Below, piece after piece: positions 9,291 through 20,157 of a stretch of DNA of 64,000 nt (positions within the stretch are counted from its first letter, which is position 1; every line of letters begins with the position of its first letter). Source of the DNA: Phymatolithon calcareum (Eukaryota > Rhodophyta > Florideophyceae > Hapalidiales); contig OZ345379.1 of assembly GCA_977006965.1 (NCBI GenBank), positions 1,054,001 through 1,118,000 of the forward strand, given 5' to 3'. The notes beneath the pieces are model-generated. The model was not told the DNA's origin, made no database searches, and worked only from the letters and a program-made list of their open reading frames with translations. The position numbers and the translations under genes are program-made.

Positions 9291-10859
9291 TCCAGCATCA
9301 GAGTGTCCTATTCCAACGTTTTCGGTAACATAGGAGAGGCTGAATTCAGAACAACGGCTCGGAATAATCGATTTCGTCCGCGTTCTTCGATCGGCTTCCG
9401 CGGGCGATTTGCGCGATATACAAGTCGTTTCCATTGGCGGACGCGCGCTCGTTACCCGGACTCAAATATTATTTTGTCTCCGAAGATTCATAAACTGACA
9501 CCTTTGGTTTGTAACCGGAACCAGGGCCCGGTCAGAGAGGTGACAGACGACCGGGGATTCCGGTTCGTCCTCACAAGCGTCAATCATCTTCGGTGGCGGT
9601 TGAGTTATATTGACGAATATGAGGGCTCAGAACTCGACAAGTGCGCTGTACTTACTCAAAGCGGCGGAAGTTATTTCGAGAGAGGCAACGTCTTTTTCGG
9701 CGATACGTAGCTAGTTAGGGATCCAATTTGGACGCTCAACTGCGCCCATTGCGTTCAGTAGCTGCTCGGTTAGCTTCTCGTCCCGCACTGTCGCAGAATC
9801 AATCCTGTGAGAAATACCTATCATCTCTCATCGATCGTCAGCCAGGCAGACAGTCCTCCCTCGACATATGAACCTTTCATCTATCGATTATATGTGCTCA
9901 GCCTGGCACACCCTCGTCAAGCCGGTCAACGGTCAAAGAACAATCACCCGTGATTGACTTTCAAGACGGAAAGGCAATAGCTTACAGCAGACCTAACCGA
10001 AACAAGAGCTCGCTGTGCAGAACACCGAGCACAGCTCGCGAGAATACTTGCAAAGCTTACGCTACTTTGCTAGCACATAACGGCACGCATACGTTGCGAA
10101 CCGAAACATCTCGGTTAGCGTGCAGTTCACTGTCTGTAATTGACGACAGTCTAAGCCAAATCAGTGTCGAGCTCCCCAATGTAGATAGATCCTATAGAAG
10201 CTAGAATAGTTTCCCATCTCATTGAACTTGGCAAGTGGGAATCAAGTACAAGTACACCCATTCAACTTCACACACCGTCTCCCGCCCGCAACCGGGTGCA
10301 CCTGGGAGGCGCCACTTGCTCAACAAGCCGTTCGCGCGTACTGCTCGCACTACCACTGTGCCGCCACGCGCAGGTTCTGCAAGCGCGGCACTGGGACTTG
10401 TCATTCTGGGGTACCTGACCGAATCTTCTGCGTTTGCTAGAGTTTTCTCGACAAGCATGCCGTCTAGGGAACAAAGAGTCGCTACCATGACTGGGAAAGA
10501 GTTCTGCGCATGGAGGCTGTGTTGTTGCGTATGCCTTTCGGGGAAATTGATTTGCTTTCTCTGGAAGCCTCTGCATACAAGAGCACTAAATGCTCGTGCC
10601 ATGTTGAAGCAGAAACACTTATCAATGAAGTGTGCTGCCATTTCATGAAGAGAAGAGAAGCTTTATTCTGGAACTTGGTTACCGAAATGACGAGCATCCA
10701 TTTCACGAGAAATCGATACCTGTCCTAGCCTAAGAATCTGAATGGAATACGACAGTGACCGACCCGTCGACCTTGACGCTCGCCCGAGGTGTGTCGTGGT
10801 CCACAGTCTACATCCCACCGCTAGCTACGGCTGGTCGCGAACAACAAGAAGAAGATCTA
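9291..10859. other. no supported gene
   Basis: Several open frames exist. The longest plus ones are 9168-9710 (partly antisense to the BCS1 remnant) and 10235-10648, which starts at GTG. None has a recognised domain or a good start. The 10235-10648 block is GC-rich like the host genes and could be a worn exon. Confidence 0.4.
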
Positions 10860-11075
10860 CAATCTAGGAGGCTTCAAGAGATTACTGTTAAGCATTATCG
10901 TGTGGAGCGCCTGGTGCAGGATGAGGTACAGGATGAGGTGCAGGATCGTGATCTACATTTTGCGCGCAGTTCGGATTACCGTCAACACCAGCGTCCCTCC
11001 TTACAGACGGGAGTAGAAACGGAGTCATCGATATCTGAGCCTATTGAAACAAGCCCGCGACCTGAATATACATTG
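10860..11075 (-). repeat. inverted third copy of the 7340-7500 / 52900-53040 block
   Basis: The reverse strand contains GATATCGATGACTCCGTT followed by a GCACCAGGC..CTCC and GAAGCCTCCTAG pattern, as at 52905-53070 and 8210-8260. No gene is seen in it. Confidence 0.6.
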
Positions 11076-12288
11076 GAATGGGGCGCGCAAGTTGAGGCGG
11101 GAGTATGATCGCCGGATGGTTTGGGGTGGCTGGTTTTCAATAGCGGAGATGAAAGTCCCTTTCAAATTTAAGTTTAAATTATAGCCAAGCGGAAGCGAGG
11201 CTGGCGCCGCGAGCTCTTTGGCCTTCCACACCTACAGCTGTTCCACATACGCAGACCAAGCGTACCAGAGGTCGCCCTCGCGCATACAGGGTGGCGTCCC
11301 TTCTTTTGTGCTCTGTGTCCTCTTGTACCGTGTCCAAAGGATACAGAAGTGGGTGCCTCTGTTGGTTCTCGGCCTATGAGTTGATGAACAGAGCATTTTA
11401 TTTTTTATTGTTTTGGTTGTTTTGTTCTTACCCCTCTAGTGTCTATGTGCCGAACCCCCCCCCCCCCCCAACTGAGGGACGATTTAAAAGCTTGAAAAAG
11501 TTATTAAAAAGAACGCAGAACGGATCTTTCGCGCCATTATTGGAAAGTTGGGCTTGTATAGTGGGTGAGGGGTACTGCCGCGCCCGCTGTTATGTCGCTG
11601 TCCCAAGGCGGTCACTTTTTCCTCTCGCGACTGTACGCCGCACAACTTGGATCGCGATAGTCATGCTGCTCGTGGTAGGTGATCTGTTGGGCCATACTTG
11701 CACGTGTCTCTCGTGTGTCTATGCGCTGCATCGCTGCCTTTTGCGTAGGTTGTAGTATATAAGGTAGTTAGTTCCTTCCTCTGAGTAAAGGAAGGTGGGT
11801 AGTTCTTTGAATTTCGGCTCGAATGCTCGGCTCGTAGCACGTTCAACTTCGCCTGCCCGGCCCTTTGACCATACGGAGTCGGAGTTCTTCCCACCCTTGA
11901 CCGCATCGGTTCATTCTGAAAGCCAGCATGTTGGTCATTGCGCGCCCCTTTTTCCCTTTTTCGTGCGTCTGTACCAAGGTTGACGGCCAAGTCATGGTCG
12001 CCGCCCGAAGACGATGCCGTCCCTGTCCGTCGTTTCCTGTTTCCCTTCTTTTGTTCTTCTTGTCGTAAGTGACGCAGTGTCGTCCGTTCGGCTATCACCA
12101 AGCTTATCTCTCCCCATTCCCGATAACTCGCGCTCGTGCTCGTTCCACACGACCTCTAGAGCTCCCGGAAGGCTACCGCGCTTACCCTCATCACCTGGAC
12201 GATCGTGTTGCGGTCGTTGAGCTTCCGAAGCCCAGTACGGTGTAGCATCGCGCCCGTGCTTAATCACCACGACCGCATGTGTTCCCGA
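11076..12288. other. no supported gene; poly-C tract and remnant of a duplicated gene
   Basis: A 15-base C run lies at 11455-11469. Around 11440-11620 the plus strand resembles 53450-53570 (CTAGTGTCTATGTG, then an LLK(R/K)T-like peptide). This may be the 5' part of the unidentified gene remnant whose later part is at 18240. The rest is unassigned. Confidence 0.4.
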
Positions 12289-12472
12289 AAAGCCCATGGA
12301 GTTTTTTATTGCAATTTTTTTTCAAGCCTCACAGTCATACGAATATACGGGCAAGGCTTCCTCAGGGGGTGGGGAAATTGTAAGTTTTTATTTTAGAAGC
12401 CCTCAACGCCAGAGTCGCCGACACCAGAGCAGCTTCCCATGTGCTACTTTCGCATTGTCTAAAAATATCGCA

Positions 12473-15400
12473 TCACAATATCATTTCTTCCGTCATTATT
12501 TTCTCTAATTCTAATAGTCTGTCCATCGCCTGCATTGTCTCGCTCTCAGTCTCTCCGTTGAGTTGCGGTCGTGTGAGATTGCGCTGCAGGGTCTCAAGGC
12601 TCTTCTCAGCAACCTCGCCGAAATGTTCCACATAGGAAGAGGGTTTCCGTGGAGGGAAGCGTCCGAAGTACCATTTCACTGCCAACATTCTGTGCTTTCG
12701 CGATTTGATTAACACAGTCGGGGTGGCGCGCTCTTTCCTGCCCACCGGGATTTTTCGTTTCAATCCTTCCTCTGTTCGGCCCCAGGCTTCGCTAAGACGC
12801 AGTTTCTCTTCCTTGGGCGTCACCTTCCCTTGTTCCGCCCGGTCGATCTGCTCGCTGAACAGCCCGTGATGTTTCATGTAGGAAATATCCCTTTCTGCGT
12901 AGCGAAGGTCTTCGGCTTTGCCTTTGTAATTTGGCTTTTTCTCGATTTCAAGTTTTTCTTTCAGTAGTCGCGCAGCAAAATGTTCGCCCAGCTGTGTCCT
13001 TCTGATTTCCGGTGGTGTAATTTTTCAGAGCGACCTCATTCGGTTTTGGAGACGTAGTGCAAAGCGTCCTAGTATGACGGAGTAGAACAAACCTTCGGCC
13101 TGGTTGATTTGAACTCGGACAGATCTCGTCCACGGGGTGAGGTGCAAAGCGTACTCCCATTGACATTGCACGAGGGTCTTGTATATCGTTATGTTCTTCA
13201 TTGTGTGTAGTCCCTTGGCATTCATTCCAATATCTCGAAGACCCAGGATAATTCCATTCGCTTTTGAGATTCGATTCAACGTGGCGTGTTCGGTGACACC
13301 CTTGTTGTCAACGGTCGTACCTAGGTATTCCAGCCGTCTTGTTTCATGGAGTTCGGCCCCTGCTAGCTGGAATTTTCGCTTGAATAAACCGGGGTATATG
13401 AGGACTTCGCTTTTTCCCTTCTTCGTGTTCCACGTCATACCGTTCTCCCTGGCCCATCGTGTCGCTGTATCGAGAAGCCATTGCATTCCGTCGGAGTTTA
13501 TCGCTTGCAGTTGGACGTCGTCGGCAAACAGGATCGCGGGGTACTTTGACATATGCCGGGGTGCCTTCTGGATCATCTCGGCAAATGTGTCCATGAACAT
13601 GTTATAGAGGCATGGGCTTAGCGGGGAGCCCTGGGGAACTCCGCGGTCGATCAAAAGCAATGTCTTCTCTTCGTCGCCCGCAGTACAGACCCATGACGGT
13701 TTCAGGAGGTATTTGATCATCTCGGCGATATCCGGGGGTAGGCATTGCTGGACTCGGCGCACAACTATGTTGCGCGGGACTCGGTCGTAAGCAGACGATA
13801 GGTCCATGACAGCGACGAAGCGGTGACCTCTCCTCATTGTGCTAGTTGACCTCAGGATCGCAAGTTCAGTACCCTTATTCTTCTGGAACTCCAATTGGAA
13901 TCGGTGGAATTTGTACCGTTGACGTATAGCAGAGTCCATCGCCGCATCTATGATTTTCCTGACTTGGCTTAACAGCGAAATTGGTCTGTAGTTTCCTGAA
14001 ACGTGCGCCGGCCCTTTTTTGTGAATAGGGATTAGCGTTGCTCGGCGCCATGCGGTCGGCATACATTGTAGTCTACCGCATACCTGCCATAGGCGTCCAA
14101 GCAGTTCGCCGCTCAATGTCGGGTTTGCTTGTAGCATTTCGACTCCGATCTTGTCCGGTCCTAATGCCTTTCCACGGGGAGCTCGACTTAGCGACTCCTT
14201 GATTCCTTCGAGGATGGCTTTGGATACCGCGAACCGGTGCAGGTTGGGCTTCCAGGCTGTATCGGCTCTGCAGACGTTTGCTATGTGGGCTGTGAACAAA
14301 CATGGGTGGACTGGAGCCCCCAGCGCGCGATTTAAGCCTCCTCTCCTGCTCTTGCGTTTCAATATTCTGCTGAGCGTGGTCGTGGCTTTGCGCGGGGATT
14401 GGACGTCTAGGTCTTCCACGAACGTGTCGTACAGAGATTTCTTCGCTTTTCGGACTGCGGCCCGCATTTCGTTCCGGAATTTGAGGTAAGTTGACATGTC
14501 ATCTGGGTTCTTGGTTCGCATCGCCTTTCGGTATAGTTTGGTTCGTTCTTTTGCCTTATTGTCCAGCGCTCGCGTCCAGAAAGATTTGTATCTTGGAGGG
14601 CGTCTCCACGTGTTTCTCCAAGGTTTTGTTATCAGGCGTCGGAACTGTCCGTACCACTTGTCAAGTTCCTCTTGATTTTTGCAGGATTTCAGCTTGTCCA
14701 TCATCTCGAGTCCCCAGCCTGCCATTGCTTCGGAAGCAGTCTTGGCCCGCTCTGCGCTCTTTCTCGCTGTTGCCGATACGAAGGACTCGACGAATGCGGG
14801 GACTGGTTTTGTGTGCTCTACCCTCGTGGTGACTGGGATGTGTCCAGCTCTTATTCCGTCCCACATCCCATATGGCGTTTCGACTCTTGACGCATCCATA
14901 GACTTTGTCAGGAACATGTCAATATTTCTGTTTCCTACGCGGGATCGGAAAGTGGCTCCCGTTGCTGTACGGATTCGCCAGTTGCCGGTTGCCGCCCATT
15001 GGACCAAGTGTCGTCCTCTGGTTTTCGATTTGGAGTCCCAATGTTGATGGCGCGCGTTCAAGTCCCCCATAAGGATTGACTTGCCTCTGCAATTCATATG
15101 AACTACATCGAGGCATTGTTTAGTTTCAGCTTTTGTCGCGAGAGGGGAGATGTAGGCCACCGCTACATTAATTCCTGCAGTTACTGTGATAAGCAGTTGA
15201 ACGGTGGGCGTGGCGTGTCGGTACGTGACTTTGGAAGCAATTCCTCTTCTCGTGATTAGAGCAACACCACCTCTCGGTTTGGATCGAGGGGGGCACGGGC
15301 GAGTCGCGGAGAATTGTTGGTAAGGTACCTTGAGGGATTGGTCTTCTTTCTGCCAGGTCTCGGTTATTCCGAGTATGTCCACCGCATGCACTTGGAGCAA

Positions 15401-15478
15401 TTGTTCAACCATGCGCGGTAGTTCCGGTGAACCACAGACGTTGAACGTACAAATCTTTAGATCCGTGTTCTGGGTCAT
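12473..15478 (-). pseudogene. LINE-B ORF2: APE endonuclease and reverse transcriptase, one internal TGA
   Basis: Starts at the ATG at 15478. The N-terminal 230 residues are an AP-endonuclease-like domain (ICTFNVCG, ITETW, MGDLNARHQHWDS). The reverse transcriptase follows (GPDKIG, YRPISLL, MDLSSAYDRV, GVPQGSPLSP, FADDVQL), with both catalytic Asp sites intact. A single TGA at 13023-13025 stops the frame after 818 codons; the same frame then stays open for 183 more codons to the stop at 12473, covering the conserved post-RT domain. A related copy (36837-37304) has TGC, a Cys codon, where this copy has TGA. The protein would nick the target and copy the RNA in place. Confidence 0.88.
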
Positions 15479-15779
15479 TGCGTAGCACAAGAGGACGGTG
15501 TTTTTTGCGATGCCGTCATGGGTGTTTTAGTGTTTTCGCTTCCGGGAGATTCTGCGTCTTGGGCTACAACGTCCGAGGCGGCATGTGCGTCCTCTTCTTT
15601 ATAGTCTTTGTCTCCCGCCATTCGCTCGTTGCTCGGGCCCTCGGCTGATTGAGGATTCCGCGCTAGGTCGTCCTCTATGTCATCGCCTTGTTCACCTGGT
15701 CCTTCGTATGGGGAGCGATCGAGATCATCATGGTTCTGGTTTTCGTCTCAGGTTCTTACGCTTTCAGTTTCCATTATCC

Positions 15780-16871
15780 TTAGCGCTTGAAATTCTCTCG
15801 GTACCACTTCCTTGTCTGGAAGTCGGCTGTTCCTGCGGCACAGGTTCGCATTCTCGAGCGGATGGCGCGTAAATTGCTTGTTGTGCGTTCCTTGCCAAGC
15901 ACGTTTCTCCGTTTCGACACCGTGTAACTCCATATACTGAACTTTGCATCGTATGAGAGGCGCGCAGCACGCAGGGTGGCCACGGTGCGATGGACGAGCG
16001 GCTCGTCCGTTAGCACCTCTAAGATTGCCCCTCCGATGAAGGATAGTCCTTGTACAGCCCTTTGCGGCAGCGTTTCCCTGAGTCCGTTGTAAAGTCTTTT
16101 GAGCTGATCAGGGTCGTTTCTGTTTCTAATAATTCCGCGGAAGTACAAGGGTATCACCTTTGGTGGGATACGCGGTGGGTGAATTGTTCTCCTCACCATT
16201 CTTTCGAGTCCGGCAATTTTTCTTTGTTTTTGTTCCGGGAACATACGGTACGAGGGACTGTGGGAGGCTGCAATTTCGGCGTAAGTTCTTCGGTTTCCGT
16301 GTCTATTCCTAAGAATATCGACATCTGCGCCCGTTCCCGAGCTTGTGTCGGGGTGTCTAGCGTTGTGGCATTCCGCGTCAGCCAACAATTTCGGGGAGGG
16401 CAGGACAGGAACTGCGTTTCGGGCAGGTAGCGAGGGCGGTGCCAGTCGGTGCGCCGGGCTGGGTCGGGTGTGAACTGGCGTGCAGGCTGTTAGAGCAGGC
16501 TGGGCATGCAGTACCGGCATGGACGGCCCATTTGGTGCACGCACGTTTGGTGTGGCAGATGGTTTCGTGTTTGCAGCAGGTGCGGTGGACTGATGGTTTT
16601 GGTATTCTTGGTGATTTATGTTGAAAAAGTCGCTGTGTACGTCTAGTTTCGGTGACCGCTGTTCCGACTCTCCTTTGCGCATTAGAGTGCGGACCTCGGC
16701 TTGCAAAAGGGATACGGTTTGTGTGAGTTGCATGACCGCGTTTGTCAGTGCTTCCATCTTGGCCCTTTCTGTGCTTTGCATCTTGGAGACTTGATTGGGT
16801 GTATCGCTCTTGCTGCCAGTGCCGTCGATGTTTCCCATCCTTTTTTCCGTCAGCTCAATAGCCAGGCGCAT
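15780..16871 (-). CDS. LINE-B ORF1, coiled-coil and RRM-like RNA-binding protein
   Basis: A 363-residue frame from an ATG at 16871. Residues 30-65 form a predicted coiled coil. A Pro/Ala-rich linker follows, and residues 240-320 (PLYFRGIIRNRNDPDQLKRL onward, then LSFIGGAILEVL) have the alternation of an RRM-like fold. ORF1 proteins of LINEs form trimers and bind element RNA. After the stop at 15780 another frame is open, except for one TGA at 15750, down to a TGA that overlaps the ORF2 start codon (ATGA at 15475-15478). ORF1 may therefore have once been longer, with an acidic tail. Confidence 0.75.
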   Translation of the reverse strand: MRLAIELTEKRMGNIDGTGSKSDTPNQVSKMQSTERAKMEALTNAVMQLTQTVSLLQAEVRTLMRKGESEQRSPKLDVHSDFFNINHQEYQNHQSTAPAANTKPSATPNVRAPNGPSMPVLHAQPALTACTPVHTRPSPAHRLAPPSLPARNAVPVLPSPKLLADAECHNARHPDTSSGTGADVDILRNRHGNRRTYAEIAASHSPSYRMFPEQKQRKIAGLERMVRRTIHPPRIPPKVIPLYFRGIIRNRNDPDQLKRLYNGLRETLPQRAVQGLSFIGGAILEVLTDEPLVHRTVATLRAARLSYDAKFSIWSYTVSKRRNVLGKERTTSNLRAIRSRMRTCAAGTADFQTRKWYRENFKR

Positions 16872-16916
16872 GACGGGCCCGCCGCAGAAAGCATTGCAGT
16901 CACGACATTGGGCTCG

Positions 16917-18053
16917 TTACCCTCACTAGGGCGGCTCTACTCTTATGTCTGGTATTATATCTGAGCCCCTACCCTGTACTCGGTTGTTTTTGATAGCTCT
17001 TCGTAGCAGTTTCTTCTTTCAGTACAGATCTTCTTCATTCTGCATACTCTCGATGATGCATTTGCTGAAGCGCAAAATGTCATCTTGTGCCTTCTCAGTT
17101 GCCGCTCTGTGTTCTTCCTTGAGTTCAAAGGCTGACAAGTTGCGATCCAGGGTCTCCATGTGCTGTCTGACTTTGTTTCCGAATCTATCTGCCATCAGTG
17201 TGGTAGACACTTGGGGAAATCTTCCAAAGGCGTGCTGAACCGCCAGTTGTCTGTGCTTTAGTTCTGGAAATTTAAGTATTGCAGGGAGTTCTCTTGTCTT
17301 GTCGTAGGGAATTTTCCTCTTTCTCTTCGATTCAAGGCTCTCTCCTTCATTTGTCAGGAATGTTGATCGAAGTGCTTCTGCAGATTGGTTCGCTATTATG
17401 TGCTTCATCGCTTCATCAAACGGTTCTCTGGTTTCCATCGCTGTGATGTCGTTACTTGTGCCTTGAAGCTCTTCTGAGTTTCTTCTCTCTGGTCGTTCCT
17501 CCAGAAGCGTTCCTTCTTTCGCCACGGTCCTTCTCAGCATCTTGAAAGCTAGTATTTCCCGTTGACGGGAAGCAGCTTGGATTCAACATAGTAGGCAAAG
17601 TCTATCCGTCTTTCCTCAACCAGTGGCCCGAAGACTTGTCTGAAAAACGTTTGTTCAACTTCCTTGACCGCGCTCTGGACATTTTTTTCCACGATGTTAA
17701 GTGCATAGCGTACTCTCAACGTGGCTGGATTAATGCCTTGTATACCTGGATGCATTTATGTATGCCAATTCCCTTCTTGAATACACCTAGTGCATGGAGC
17801 TCGTAAAGAGTGATCTTTGCCTTCTTGAGGCGTTGCAACAGCAGTGTATCTGTAATCCTCTCCGGTCCTAGGGATACTCCGAGGTAGGTGACTTCCGCGA
17901 CATGTGCGAGGGCCTTATTAGCCAGCTGGAATGTCACGCCCGATGTCTCATCCGATTAAGTATCTCGCTTTTTCCTTGCTTCGTGTTCCATGTCATCCCG
18001 CGTTCTTGGGCCCATTGAGTGGGTTTGTCTAGCAATCCCTACAGAGCGGAAGG
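16917..18053 (-). pseudogene. LINE-A ORF2, C-terminal part
   Basis: Minus-strand pieces read, in order, the end of the RT palm (about 17950-18040), the thumb (LANKALAHVAEVTYLGVSL, 17937-17716), then 17755-17549, and a clean 173-residue stretch from 17540 to 17019. That stretch includes KHRQLAVQHAFGRFPQ and STTLMADRFGNKV and ends MQNEEDLY. Frame changes near 17720 and 17545 break it. The 5' part is missing because of truncation at 18053. Confidence 0.85.
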
Positions 18054-18239
18054 AAAGCCCATGGAGTGCTCCGATGTCGATCTACACGCTTATTCTGTCT
18101 GTTTGTCCTGGGGGCTTTGTTGGCTTGTCCTTCTCTCCTCCTCTTTCTGTCTAGTTTTCCTGCTCTTTTCTTCTCTCTCCTCTCTTGGGCTTTTCTCTCC
18201 CATGTGGCGTCGGTTTCTTTTGGAGCCTGGCGCTACAAG

Positions 18240-20150
18240 TGCAGTAAGTACTGCATTAAAATCGCTTCGTTCGGCGCTAGCAAAAAAAATATAGTAGTCA
18301 GCCAGAAGTACCAGACCTGCGTCGGGCCCCGCGTGGTCGGTACATCCCTACCAGGGATAGTACCAATATTATTGTTATTTATTCGGGCACATGACGCAAT
18401 AGCAATTGCAATACCAATAATGCAAGGTTGAAGGCAATAGGAATTGCAATATCTGACCATTCTTCCAACGTTAATTGCAATAACAGAATCTAATTCAGGT
18501 CCTCCTGCGCCATGTCTTCACTCACGCATTTGATCACTCTTGCGCTTCGGTAGTGTTCATCGCCACGGAGACCGACTGCTGGTCCCAGTAACCTTTGTTC
18601 TCTTTACGAAACAGCAGGACTTCTAGTAATAACGGTGTCATCCTCTTGCGATTGTCTGTCAAAACATTCTTGGCCACCGACCAAAGCCTCTCCACCTCGG
18701 CACTTGATCCAAAAATAAAGTCGCAATTTTTATAAGTCTGATAGACCTCGGCACGCTTGCGCTTTTTACGGCAATTCTTTCCGCCATCGACAGCCGGCCT
18801 CCACCCGATCCGCCGATGGAGCTTTTTATATCGTCATCGTGTTCCAATTTGAGCTTCTTGCATGCATCCTTCTCTTCATTCGTCATAGTATTGGACTCAC
18901 CGCGCTGTATCTTAACTCCCGACTCGAATGCTGGGTCACACACAATTGATGCACGTGATGCAATGTAGTGTTTTCCAAGCTGACATCGGTATAATGGTGA
19001 GTTGACATCGTACTTGCACTGCTCGACTGCTGATATCAACTCATCAAGAGCTAAGCGACAGTCCGACAACGAAGCACCGCGCTTTCTGTAGTTTCAGAGT
19101 TACCTGGTTGATTTGATTAAATTGACTTGCGTACAGCATAGATCTGCAGCGGAACTGCTCGCTCTCGTCCGTAGCTGTCTTTGCTCCTTCCGCCTTTGCC
19201 GGGTAGATTAACTGCTCGCATATGTGGTTGAAGCGCTTGAGCATATGATACTTTCCAGACCAACGCGTCTCATTATGCATAACTGAAGCCAATTCAGTAA
19301 GGTTGCGTAGTATTGCTCCGTTCTTCAGTTTTTTGCAGTCCTTCATCGTTGCATGTACTGAGTCTATCGCAGGTGGATGTATGGGTTAGTATACCCGTTT
19401 CCTTTTTCAAAAGCCATTTCACCATTTTCTCAGCAGTCAGCACCTTTCGGTGAGAGAAGGATGTTTAATGGCACCTTACAGCGTGTTATTCCGGTTCTGC
19501 GAGACTGCGCATCGCGTTCTTCTTCACGTAGCTTCTGCGTTAGCACCTCAAAAACTTCTTTTGGGCCTGGTGTGCGTCCGTTGCTTGACATTCTAGACGT
19601 AGTGCGGCAGAGCAATTCGCAGGAGTGTGAAGTCCAAGAGATCGCGTGAGCAAGACAGCATTCGGGAGCAATTTCAGAGTCAATGCCGGTCGACGTGTCT
19701 GTATTTACCGAGAGGCATCGATAACAGAGCAGAATTCCTGACAGCAATCGGATGCCGCAGATTCGGGTGGCAATATGTAAACTGTGTGTGGAGCTTCTAT
19801 AACCCTTTCTCGTAAATTTCCCTTACAGATCCTGTACTGCAGCGCTGTACGAAGATCTTGCCAGCGCCGAGGAGGGCAAGGGTGTACCTTGACTTTAGAT
19901 CATATGCCATTACTTTTTGCAATAATTATTGCAATAAATACCTCTCACGGCAATTAAGGCTCTATTGCAATAAATTGCAATAAAAACAATAAAAATAATA
20001 TTGGTACCAAGCGTGATCCCTACACACAAAGGCAGCATCGGTGACCGGTCTCGCAGAGCGTTCCAGACAATATGGAGCCTTTTACAAGTAAAAATGAGTT
20101 AGTGGAATGGTTCAGGAGGTACTCGACGAGAACTTAATGGTCTCGCGAGC
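18240..20150 (+). pseudogene. unidentified gene remnant, copy 1, split by hAT-A
   Basis: Plus-strand DNA on both sides of the hAT-A insertion (18240-18351 and 20016-20150) is similar to 53590-54340. Shared peptide traits are SFG..(N)..V/LITQ, then HTK..S.T.LAE and YGxF. The protein family was not recognised. Stops and frameshifts are present in both copies. Confidence 0.5.
18344..20023 (-). mobile_element. hAT-A copy 1, internally deleted, 8-bp target duplication
   Basis: Body 18352-20015. Direct repeats ATCCCTAC at 18344-18351 and 20016-20023 flank it. The ends are CAGGGATAGTACCAATATTA and the complement of CACGCTTGGTACCAATATTA, an imperfect terminal inverted repeat. Transposase pieces on the minus strand are a BED-finger part (19747-19430), then 19346-19044 and 19069-18659; the middle of the gene is deleted and frameshifts occur. 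Subterminal AT-rich TATTGCAATA repeats are dense. Confidence 0.9.
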
Positions 20151-20157
20151 ATATCAC

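Larger units (their letters stand above)
12367..16916 (-). mobile_element. LINE-B, near full-length non-LTR retrotransposon
   Basis: About 4.55 kb with a short 5' UTR of about 45 nt, ORF1, ORF2 and a 3' UTR ending in GGGGAAATTGTAAG on the plus strand. It lies within the 3' UTR of an older LINE-A copy. No target duplication was found at its ends. A truncated relative with the same 3' end is at 35030-35282. Confidence 0.85.
12289..18067 (-). mobile_element. LINE-A copy with 14-bp target duplication, carrying a nested LINE-B
   Basis: Perfect direct repeats AAAGCCCATGGAGT at 12289-12302 and 18054-18067 bound the composite. LINE-A itself is 12303-12366 (3' end) plus 16917-18053 (5'-truncated body), interrupted by LINE-B. 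The two LINE-A parts join at the place where other copies read CCTCAGGTGCTACCCTCAC without a break. Confidence 0.9.

Noticed and set aside
9168-9710. 180-codon plus-strand frame as a gene
   Set aside because: Its first part is antisense to the BCS1-like relic, it lacks any domain, and its codons look arbitrary.
11291-11755. 154-codon plus-strand frame with a poly-Pro run
   Set aside because: The Pro run is just the poly-C tract; no ATG start and no domain, and part of it belongs to a duplicated remnant.
12014-12297. Overlapping 68-101 codon frames next to the LINE-A insertion as a disrupted host gene
   Set aside because: No continuity of reading frame across the LINE (12288 to 18068) and no recognised domain.
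13023-13025. TGA at conserved Cys positions in several genes (LINE-B ORF2, zinc-finger remnant, Cys-rich protein) as a sign of TGA recoded to Cys or selenocysteine
   Set aside because: Intact host genes here (carrier, hydrolase, EamA) end in TGA, and TGA also stands at non-Cys sites in other relics. Single C-to-A or T-to-A changes in dead genes explain it.
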